A stretch of 8,281 nucleotides of DNA. It comes from Leptospiraceae bacterium (GTDB lineage: Bacteria > Spirochaetota > Leptospiria > Turneriellales > Turneriellaceae). The first letter of the stretch is position 1; every line of letters starts with the position of its first letter. Both the position numbers and the translations under genes were made by a program. Location of the stretch: contig JAEUSA010000330.1 of NCBI GenBank assembly GCA_016788945.1, forward strand, positions 1 to 8,281, read 5' to 3'. A model generated the notes under the pieces. The model was not told the DNA's origin and ran no database searches. It saw only the letters and a list, made by a program, of their open reading frames with translations. Shown piece by piece: positions 1 to 5,400 of this stretch.

Positions 1-1061
1 GCCTTATTTTTCGGAAAAAGTAAGAGAATTGCCGGTAATATAAGGATGCATATCCAGAAGCCAGTGAATGCTTTGCCTCTAAGTCTTTCTTCTGCCGAAG
101 CGGCCGCGAAGGTGTCATGCGGCTCGAAGGGTGCGAAGACATACACGAGTTTCTTTGCTTGCGCTTTGAAAAAGAGCAGCGGATTATTCTTGATGTAAGC
201 AAGGCTCAACCCAAACCAGTACTTATTAGTCAACTGTTGGTTATTGCTAATATTGTTTGCGTAGGCGGCGATACGGCGATAAGCCTCATGTGCGTAATCA
301 GGTCGGCGCCGATTGGCCGCTTCTAATTCCATGATGAGTGGGGATGTTCCTCTTGTGAGGCCAGCAGCGAAGGGATTATTTCCTTCATAAAATACAGTTC
401 CTGGGTTCATAGGTGGTTTGGCTGCTGAAAAAAAAAGCATCAGCGTGGCCCCCGTCCCAGTGAGCACGATAACGCTCCAAATGGCTGCTTTCCATCGCAG
501 GCGTTTGCTTAACCAATATGCATAAGCCGGAATCATAAGGAGATACTGCGGGCGGATAAGGCCGGCTGTGAAAATCAATAGCGCCAACACGGATATAACT
601 ATTAAGAGCAAAGGTGTCACCGTTGTCCGCTTCAATAACCACGTGGTAAGAAAGAAGATCAATGAGAGTATGAACAACAAAAGTGATTCGGGCTCGTGGA
701 CGCCAGCATAGGTCAGAAATGGCCGATAGGCGGCAATTAACACGCCGCTCACCAGCATCCATCGAAGATCTCTCGTAATCTGAAACGTAGTTAAGCTGGC
801 CAACAACGCAACAAAAATATGAAGAATGCATTGTGTAAAAAGAATCAAGTTAGCATCCGTCCCGAGGGCTTTCACGAAGAAAAGGTAAAGGAAACTAAAA
901 TCGGAAGCGCGTTCACTTAGCAGTGCGGGTGAGCGAGCAGCAATCAAATATTTGGTGAAGGCATCGCCCGGATGAGCTGCGTCAGCATACAGGAAAGTCC
1001 CAGCACCGGCGATGGCTGCGATGATGAGGGAACACAAAGTCAACCCAACTCGGCTATTCAT
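1..1061 (-). CDS. GT-C/PMT-type membrane glycosyltransferase, C-terminus cut by window edge
   Basis: The minus-strand frame is open from an ATG at 1061-1059 to the left edge, giving 353 complete codons and no stop. The product is strongly hydrophobic, with a first membrane segment near residues 5-26 and about seven more. The layout fits the GT-C fold (PMT / glycosyltransferase family 39): an acidic residue in the first outer loop (HPGDAFTKY, Asp33), HEPE at 122-125 where relatives carry a conserved Glu, LIRPQ at 168-172, and a YEGNNPFAAG segment at 225-234. Family members move a sugar from a polyprenyl-phosphate donor on the outer face of the inner membrane; donor and acceptor here are unknown. 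An in-frame ATG at 1097 would add 12 residues; neither start has a strong ribosome-binding site. I prefer 1061 because the hydrophobic segment then follows directly. The coding strand contains a run of nine T (428-436). The family call is firm, the exact role is not. Confidence 0.8.
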   Translation of the reverse strand, partial: MNSRVGLTLCSLIIAAIAGAGTFLYADAAHPGDAFTKYLIAARSPALLSERASDFSFLYLFFVKALGTDANLILFTQCILHIFVALLASLTTFQITRDLRWMLVSGVLIAAYRPFLTYAGVHEPESLLLFILSLIFFLTTWLLKRTTVTPLLLIVISVLALLIFTAGLIRPQYLLMIPAYAYWLSKRLRWKAAIWSVIVLTGTGATLMLFFSAAKPPMNPGTVFYEGNNPFAAGLTRGTSPLIMELEAANRRRPDYAHEAYRRIAAYANNISNNQQLTNKYWFGLSLAYIKNNPLLFFKAQAKKLVYVFAPFEPHDTFAAASAEERLRGKAFTGFWICILILPAILLLFPKNK

Positions 1062-1321
1062 GTTGTTCCAATTGATGCCTATGCTTTGTCCTGGCATTTT
1101 CTTGCAGGTTCGAGTCGTCTTAAACTAATCAGATCAGAGGTGCAGGGTGGCGTGTCCATTGGGCGCACCCGATATGAAAAGGAGCGAACGCTCTAACCGT
1201 TCACTTATCTGAAAAAAATGGCTTGCAGAGTCAAGCGTAATCATTCGTCAAAGCATTCGTCAAATCATCCGCCAGCCAAATTGCTGTTTACGTCCGGAAT
1301 CCGGTTTTTGTACAAAATGCT
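1062..1321. promoter_or_regulatory. Divergent intergenic region
   Basis: This stretch of about 260 bases separates the leftward glycosyltransferase from the rightward lipoprotein operon, so it should hold promoters for both. I find no convincing gene in it. A weak sigma70-like pair, TTTACG then TACAAA with 18 bp between, lies just before the lipoprotein start (1287-1316), but it would put the transcript start almost on the ATG. Two small symmetries are visible: GAGCG-AA-CGCTC at 1182-1193, and GAACG/CGTTC arms at 1186-1190 and 1198-1202. A tandem 12-bp repeat is listed separately. The promoter role is inferred from position, not from a strong motif. Confidence 0.4.
1242..1265. repeat. Two tandem 12-bp direct repeats
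   Basis: CATTCGTCAAAG at 1242-1253 is followed directly by CATTCGTCAAAT at 1254-1265, 11 of 12 bases identical. The pair lies about 57 bp before the lipoprotein start, in the divergent intergenic region. One helical turn is about 10.5 bp, so paired binding sites for a regulator on roughly one face are possible. A slippage duplication explains it equally well. Confidence 0.6.
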
Positions 1322-1930
1322 ATGCGGCATGGATTTGTTAATTTCCTCCCGGCTTTTCTCCTCTCTGCGGCATTGTTGCATGCTGGCTGCGGTAACCGGC
1401 AGAAAAAACCCACGCGGACCGAAGCTATCAAAGCTGCTATGGAGAAATATTTTCAGCCGCCAACCGGCAAGAATATCGGTATAACCGGTCTCTGGTTAGC
1501 AAAACCCGAATCGGTACAAAAAGCCATCGAAAAAAAATTCCTTGGTAACTATAGGCCGCAACCCGACGGTATGCCTGCTACCGAAATACGCGATCGCATG
1601 AAATCGATGTCGATGCATTTTCGCATTCAGGAAAACGGACATCTGGAAATGTTGACGATTGCCGGTGATTCATTTGGCCCGAGTACAGGCATATTGCGTC
1701 GCAGAAAAGGTGCAACAGGTGCTGCAGAAATATATGACGCAAAACTCTCGGGCAAAGGGTCAACATCAGCCGCTACTTTCACCTACCGGAATAATTCGGG
1801 AAATGAGATTCTCGAATACGAAGAAGGTGGTCTCATAATCTCCGCTGCGCGCGAAACGCGACCAGTCGCTGAATTGATTCAACTATTCTCAGAGCAACTA
1901 AGTTCAGGAACTGGTCTGTCGAAATATTAA
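1322..1930 (+). CDS. Probable lipoprotein of unknown function (202 aa)
   Basis: The N-terminus has the form of a lipoprotein signal: MRHGF, a hydrophobic stretch to about residue 19, then LLHAGC with Cys23 as the likely lipidated residue. The -3 position is His rather than the usual Leu, so the lipobox is loose. The mature part is polar and basic near its start (NRQKKP), with no further membrane segment. A GLW motif followed by short strand-like stretches (HFRIQENG, ATFTYRN) hints at a small beta-rich, perhaps lipocalin-like fold; this is a guess from pattern only. The ATG at 1322 is the only start that keeps the signal peptide intact, although no good Shine-Dalgarno precedes it. The next gene starts 3 nt after the stop, so the two are almost surely co-transcribed and probably act in the same compartment. 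I do not recognise the family. Confidence 0.75.
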   Translation: MRHGFVNFLPAFLLSAALLHAGCGNRQKKPTRTEAIKAAMEKYFQPPTGKNIGITGLWLAKPESVQKAIEKKFLGNYRPQPDGMPATEIRDRMKSMSMHFRIQENGHLEMLTIAGDSFGPSTGILRRRKGATGAAEIYDAKLSGKGSTSAATFTYRNNSGNEILEYEEGGLIISAARETRPVAELIQLFSEQLSSGTGLSKY

Positions 1931-1933
1931 TCG

Positions 1934-3427
1934 ATGCGTTTCTATCTGATCGGTTTAATGATGGCCTTGCTTTGCTGTCATCCGAGAACAAATTATTCGC
2001 AATTTCAGGGCGAGGGTCTGCGGACCGACGAACAGTTTCTGACTGAAGGCAGGGATGAGGCCGCAAAGCATTGCTCCGGCTGCCATATGGTGCCTGAACC
2101 GGCTTCGATGACTCCAGAAACGGCGAATTTTGTCTTGTCGTATATGGGACTTTTTCTTGGCATCGATGCTTCGGGGAGCCTGCACCATCCCATGGAGCGC
2201 TCCCAATTTCAGACACGCTATACTCAGCTCAAGTCCGGCGGTCTGATTCCCCCCCAGCCTGCTTTAGGTAGGGATTCTTGGCAGAAACTCAGGAACTATT
2301 ATCTGGCTCTCGCCAAGAAACCTTCACGCGAACCGGAGCGCGGGGTTGCGCCGGAAAAAATTCAGGTACCTTATGAATTTGATGATCAGGCCATTACTTT
2401 ACTGAGAAGATTTGAAAGCGATACTCTCGCGATCGGTGGCGGGGTAAAAAATCTGCTCCGGATGTTTCGCATATCCGGTGAACTGAAATGGGAGAAAAAA
2501 TTCACCTCCCCGCCGGTATGGATCGAAAACGATGGAGACAAGTGGTACGTACTGACTCTGGGTGATCTCTTGGGCAGTGTGAATCCAAAGCAACTGAGCG
2601 AGCTCTGGGAAATAGGGCCGCGCGGTGAGCGCCGTTTGCTTACCGGACTGCCACGGTCTTCGCATTTTGAGTTTGTCAAAAAAGGCGGCGTCCGAAAATT
2701 TTTTATTTCGTCATTCGGCGGCTTAGGAAACGGGAAATTTTCCTGTTTCACCTTTGAAGGGGATGTTCCGCGGGAAAAAATTCTATCTCGCCGCGATTCA
2801 CACGTCCGCTCCCGGATCATTAGCGGAGATGGACCCCTGAGGGTCCTCAGCCTTGCCGCCGGAGCCCGCGAACAATTGATACTCTATACAGAAACAAACG
2901 AGGGTTTTTCGGAAAAGATTCTCGCGGAGTATCCGCCGCACACGGGATCAGTCTGGATCGATTTGGCCGACGTGGATGGAGATGGTCGGGAAGAGATTCT
3001 CGTTCTCAGCGGGGATAACGCTGATTCAGGACCTTGGAATGAAATCAAAGAAGACCAAGGGCTGCGCATTTACGGATTATCAGAAAATGCCGCAGTATTG
3101 AAAAAGTTTATTCCGATTCCGGGCGCATTATCATTTCATATACTCCCGACTATAGCAGGAAAGTTTCATATTGCGATTGCCCGATTTTACGCGCCAAATG
3201 AAAGCCTCAGCGATATCGTCGTGCTCAAGCATAAGAAAGATTTTGTATTCGAGCGCAAAGATTTCCGAATAGATTCGCGAGCGACCGTTTTGTCGAGTGT
3301 AAGCCGAAATGGAGTCAGGAATCTGATCGTGGGTGCGGGCAATACGCCCAAGTTTGAAATTGTCGGCGGTTCCGTAACACGCCGTGATTTTTCGGGTGAT
3401 CTATTAACGGAATTCGCCCTACACTAA
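1934..3427 (+). CDS. Exported cytochrome c / VCBS beta-propeller protein (497 aa)
   Basis: A short hydrophobic N-terminus (residues 3-15, ending in CC) acts as an export signal; Cys14 or Cys15 could be lipidated, but the lipobox is not canonical. One c-type haem site, CSGCH (47-51), follows. The context HMVPEPASMT and the YMGLFLGI segment near 70-77, then PPQPALGRDSWQKLRNYYLA at 106-125, match the small cytochrome domain found ahead of VCBS/FG-GAP propellers in several environmental phyla. Met71 or Met52 could be the distal haem ligand. The rest (about 145-497) is strand-rich; DVDGDG at 346-351 is a calcium-binding FG-GAP-type loop, and GDNAD (360-364) with GLRIYG (376-381) fits the same family. 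The protein should be periplasmic or on the cell surface and need cytochrome c maturation. Electron partner and substrate are unknown. Start and stop are clear, though translation probably depends on coupling to the lipoprotein gene. Confidence 0.82.
   Translation: MRFYLIGLMMALLCCHPRTNYSQFQGEGLRTDEQFLTEGRDEAAKHCSGCHMVPEPASMTPETANFVLSYMGLFLGIDASGSLHHPMERSQFQTRYTQLKSGGLIPPQPALGRDSWQKLRNYYLALAKKPSREPERGVAPEKIQVPYEFDDQAITLLRRFESDTLAIGGGVKNLLRMFRISGELKWEKKFTSPPVWIENDGDKWYVLTLGDLLGSVNPKQLSELWEIGPRGERRLLTGLPRSSHFEFVKKGGVRKFFISSFGGLGNGKFSCFTFEGDVPREKILSRRDSHVRSRIISGDGPLRVLSLAAGAREQLILYTETNEGFSEKILAEYPPHTGSVWIDLADVDGDGREEILVLSGDNADSGPWNEIKEDQGLRIYGLSENAAVLKKFIPIPGALSFHILPTIAGKFHIAIARFYAPNESLSDIVVLKHKKDFVFERKDFRIDSRATVLSSVSRNGVRNLIVGAGNTPKFEIVGGSVTRRDFSGDLLTEFALH
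3364..3392 (+). terminator. Terminator-like hairpin inside the cytochrome gene's 3' end (weak)
   Basis: CGGCGGTT (3364-3371) pairs with AAC-CGCCG (3376-3384, one bulged A) around a CCGT tetraloop, and TGA then TTTTT follow. The stem lies about 40 nt before the stop codon, and the T-run is three bases away from it, so termination would be weak and would cut the message inside the gene. It is the only terminator-like structure near the convergent gene ends. On the minus strand it lies just past the stop of the UbiA-type gene, a sensible place, but lacks a T-run there. Confidence 0.2.
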
Positions 3428-4923
3428 ATTTGCCAGATGCGGGTTTTTTCCAGTACGGCAAATAGCAGGATATACAGGCTTAATGCAATGAGGCCGCGGC
3501 GGAAAAGTGTTCCACTATGACCTGCCCAAAGGAATGCAAGTACGGGCAAAGAAGCGATGCCGGGTAGCGCCGCGGCAGCGCCTCCGAAAAAAATTCCACC
3601 GAGAATTATCGGTATAACAAACAAAATCGTGATGAATAAGGACGTGAAAAAAACAATGCGCGGAAATGCTACGTTCTTGTCGGTAAGAACAGTGAAGAGC
3701 GTCCGCACACGCGCGGCCCGATCATTCTCAAAATCTTTCATGTCTTTCCACACGCTGACGCTTGACCAGCCGCCAAAGACCAGCAGCGCCGTGATTTTCA
3801 CTGCCGGTCGTTCAAAGGCAATTTGATTCAGTAAGACGCCTGAAGCAAACGCGCAAAATCCCCAGATACCTTCGATTTTGAGATTTGCGGGAAAACTATT
3901 CCGCGCTCTGTAAAACGGATAATTGTACAATACAGAACAGACCAAAGCGATAAACAAAACAATGGCTGAGCGTTGGTTGAGAAAAAACAAAAAGCAAAGG
4001 GTAATTAAGGTTAATACTGTAAAACCTGAAAGTTCGTGTTGCGTTACGGGAGGTGCGGTTTTTCCATCATCGCGAAAATCAAAGTGATCATTTTGCCACA
4101 GTGACAGTATTATTACCAAGGACAAAGAAGATAAGGCGAGAAAAACATTCTGGCCATTTGCATCAGCAATGGCGGCTCCAAAAAGGCAAAGTGCCAAAAA
4201 TGGCATTCCGTGCAAGGTGCGTCGCAGGGTATGTACGAAAAGATCCCTACGGCTGAGCATCCACAGCATGGCCGCAATCATTGTTTGCACATGGGCAAGT
4301 CGGTAGGTAAACAACTGCAATTGTGTAGCGTCAATGACCCGAGCAGCATCGACAGAAACTACTTCGCCAACAAACCAGCGGAATGTGAGCATGGGCAATA
4401 AGCTGCTGTTGAAAATGAAAATACCGTATGCCGCAATCGAGGCAACACCGGTACGAAAAAAACTGCCGCTTTTGAGATGAACGTAAAGCGCACAAAAGAC
4501 AATGCTTAGCCAGATCGTTATGGATTCACCTAAAGGAAAATTAAATGCCGGATTGTAGCCAAGCCATGGGATATTTGTGAAATCCCACAAGAAGTAGTAA
4601 CCGTAAAAAACGGGGAATTTAACAGGTAGCAATGCATCGATAATCGGCGGAAACAAACCGAGGAAAATCCCGATAATAACAGATTTTTCTACGGTTGTCC
4701 GTGTGGCGCCTGTTAGAAACGCAAGCATCTCGCGTAACATCAGGCCCAATGACAGATAAAAAGGCACAAAGTTTACAATGTCTGTATTTTTGAGTGGAAT
4801 GTCGTGGAGAATAAATTCGAGTAGGCCGCGCATCAGGCCCGTGAAAGCGCAAAACAGGATGAGAGACAAAGGATGGTAACGGCGTTTTTCTTGGGCGTAA
4901 ACCAGATAGCGCAGAAATTTCAT
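3424..4923 (-). CDS. UbiA-superfamily prenyltransferase-like protein with extra N-terminal membrane domain (499 aa)
   Basis: The C-terminal half (about 235-499) is a multi-pass membrane domain with both Asp-rich motifs of intramembrane prenyltransferases: NDHFDFRDD (278-286, an exact NDxxDxxxD) and KDMKDFENDR (393-402, containing DxxxD at 397-401), followed by RTL as in aromatic prenyltransferases. These bind the Mg-diphosphate of a prenyl donor. The acceptor cannot be read from the sequence. The first ~230 residues add about six further membrane segments and vaguely resemble Yip1-type proteins; normal UbiA proteins have about 280-300 residues and no such part. I chose ATG 4923-4921 because ACAGG sits 7 nt upstream and MKFLRYL leads into the first membrane segment. 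A longer open frame to 5064 adds 47 polar residues that look non-coding. The stop codon overlaps the convergent cytochrome gene's stop by 4 bp. Family call is good; function is open. Confidence 0.78.
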   Translation of the reverse strand: MKFLRYLVYAQEKRRYHPLSLILFCAFTGLMRGLLEFILHDIPLKNTDIVNFVPFYLSLGLMLREMLAFLTGATRTTVEKSVIIGIFLGLFPPIIDALLPVKFPVFYGYYFLWDFTNIPWLGYNPAFNFPLGESITIWLSIVFCALYVHLKSGSFFRTGVASIAAYGIFIFNSSLLPMLTFRWFVGEVVSVDAARVIDATQLQLFTYRLAHVQTMIAAMLWMLSRRDLFVHTLRRTLHGMPFLALCLFGAAIADANGQNVFLALSSLSLVIILSLWQNDHFDFRDDGKTAPPVTQHELSGFTVLTLITLCFLFFLNQRSAIVLFIALVCSVLYNYPFYRARNSFPANLKIEGIWGFCAFASGVLLNQIAFERPAVKITALLVFGGWSSVSVWKDMKDFENDRAARVRTLFTVLTDKNVAFPRIVFFTSLFITILFVIPIILGGIFFGGAAAALPGIASLPVLAFLWAGHSGTLFRRGLIALSLYILLFAVLEKTRIWQI

Positions 4924-5040
4924 CCTGATGCCTGTCGATATTTGCGCTGATATGCTGTCGTGTCGAAATCGGCAGAACCTTAATCCTTGACGGCTTGTCT
5001 TTTTCGTAGTATTTTCCGTCCTGTATCGGTTTGCTGCGAA

Positions 5041-5108
5041 CGCAGGCCGCGAATCTGGGGCCACCGAAGCGGAGACCTTCGGTCACGCGATTTCGCCTCC
5101 CAGCTGCG
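5041..5108. other. Compact predicted multibranch fold in non-coding gap
   Basis: The 240-base gap 4924-5162 holds no convincing gene. Within it CGCAG (5041-5045) can pair with CTGCG (5104-5108), and CTGGGG (5055-5060) with TCCCAG (5098-5103); the 3' arms are contiguous. Inside lie a perfect 7-bp hairpin, ACCGAAG (5063-5069) with CTTCGGT (5077-5083) and loop CGGAGAC, and a small GCG-ATTT-CGC hairpin (5087-5096). CGCAG can alternatively close a local hairpin with CTGCG at 5034-5038. One G-U pair favours the plus strand slightly. It could be the leader of the UbiA-type gene (minus), the leader of tRNA-Cys (plus), or chance. Folded by eye only. Confidence 0.3.
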
Positions 5109-5136
5109 CAAAAAGGCCGCGTTCTTGCTAACCTAT

Positions 5137-5160
5137 TTGGTTCGCCTAACGGCAAACCAA
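5137..5160. repeat. Inverted repeat (hairpin) 2 nt before tRNA-Cys
   Basis: TTGGTT (5137-5142) and GCC (5144-5146) pair with GGC (5151-5153) and AACCAA (5155-5160) around a TAAC loop, giving nine pairs and one C/A mismatch. It ends two bases before the tRNA acceptor stem. There is no T-run on either side, so it is not a normal terminator. It occupies the place where a tRNA promoter's -10 region would be expected and could be a processing feature of the 5' leader or an operator. Confidence 0.5.
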
Positions 5161-5162
5161 CT

Positions 5163-5233
5163 GGTGTCGTAGCCAAGTGGTAAGGCAGAGCTCTGCAAAA
5201 GCTCCATCGCCGGTTCAAATCCGGCCGACACCT
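5163..5233 (+). tRNA. tRNA-Cys (anticodon GCA)
   Basis: The cloverleaf is complete in 71 nt. The acceptor GGTGTCG pairs perfectly with CGACACC. The D arm is 5172-5186. The anticodon stem GAGCT/AGCTC encloses loop CTGCAAA with GCA at 5195-5197. The T stem GCCGG/CCGGC encloses TTCAAAT. The discriminator is T (5233), the known identity base for cysteine tRNAs. CAT follows, so the CCA end is not encoded and must be added by a nucleotidyltransferase. A strong terminator begins 8 nt downstream. Confidence 0.97.
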
Positions 5234-5240
5234 CATGAGC

Positions 5241-5273
5241 AAAAAAACACACCCCTAAAGGGTGTGTTTTTTT
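5241..5273 (+). terminator. Strong intrinsic terminator after tRNA-Cys, symmetric on both strands
   Basis: Fourteen uninterrupted pairs join AAAAAAACACACCC (5241-5254) and GGGTGTGTTTTTTT (5260-5273) around a CTAAA loop. The GC-rich upper stem followed by seven T is a classic rho-independent terminator, and the A-run on the other side makes it work in both directions. It closes the tRNA-Cys transcript. Only ten bases separate it from tRNA-Leu. Confidence 0.93.
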
Positions 5274-5283
5274 GTACATTAAT

Positions 5284-5367
5284 GCCCGTGTGATGGAATT
5301 GGTAGACATACAGGACTTAAAATCCTGGGGCAGCAATGCCGTGCCGGTTCAACTCCGGCCACGGGTA
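5284..5367 (+). tRNA. tRNA-Leu (anticodon TAA)
   Basis: This is a class II tRNA of 84 nt. The acceptor GCCCGTG pairs with CACGGGT; the first pair is G-U, as in some other bacterial leucine tRNAs. The anticodon stem CAGGA/TCCTG holds loop CTTAAAA with TAA at 5318-5320, reading UUA and probably UUG. The long variable arm has a GGCA-GCAA-TGCC hairpin (5329-5340). The T stem GCCGG/CCGGC encloses TTCAACT. The discriminator is A (5367), correct for leucine. CAT follows, so CCA is not encoded. The gene sits 10 nt after a strong terminator and 30 nt before tatD, suggesting a shared tRNA-mRNA transcript. Confidence 0.97.
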
Positions 5368-5376
5368 CATGCGCCG

Positions 5377-5400
5377 GGTGACAGAGATGTAACCGGCATC
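5377..5400 (+). promoter_or_regulatory. Translation start region of tatD: SD plus ATG-TAA start-stop
   Basis: GGTGA (5377-5381), a good match to the anti-Shine-Dalgarno, stands five bases before an ATG (5387-5389) that is followed at once by TAA (5390-5392). That ATG is not in the tatD frame. The tatD frame has no ATG, GTG or TTG between the tRNA end and its metal-binding motif; ATC at 5398 and ATT at 5407 are the only near-cognate choices. This site decides the tatD start and is either a real start-stop element or marks a missing base. Confidence 0.5.

Noticed and set aside
385..1196. Open frames 385-831 (minus) and 972-1196 (plus)
   Set aside because: Both are shadows of the glycosyltransferase frame that runs 1061 to the left edge and shows family motifs.
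3428..3452. GCGGG-TTTTTT as a plus-strand terminator after the cytochrome gene
   Set aside because: The T-run is present, but no stem of more than three pairs can form before it, and the bases encode the C-terminus of the opposite gene.
4924..5064. 47-residue N-terminal extension of the UbiA-type protein
   Set aside because: It is polar, Arg/Thr-rich and unlike a membrane protein N-terminus. The internal ATG at 4923 has ACAGG at 7 nt and leads straight into a membrane segment.
4619..5242. 207-residue minus-strand open frame covering tRNA-Cys and the start of the UbiA-type gene
   Set aside because: Its N-terminus is antisense tRNA-Cys, its C-terminus is out of frame with the real gene, and it lacks any family pattern. 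The similar frame at 5133-5336 is the well-known spurious antisense-tRNA peptide type.
5272..5397. Extension of tatD upstream through tRNA-Leu (TTG 5272 or ATG/GTG inside the tRNA)
   Set aside because: The frame is open, but those residues are a translation of the tRNA and the terminator; true TatD proteins start within a few residues of DSHCHLD.
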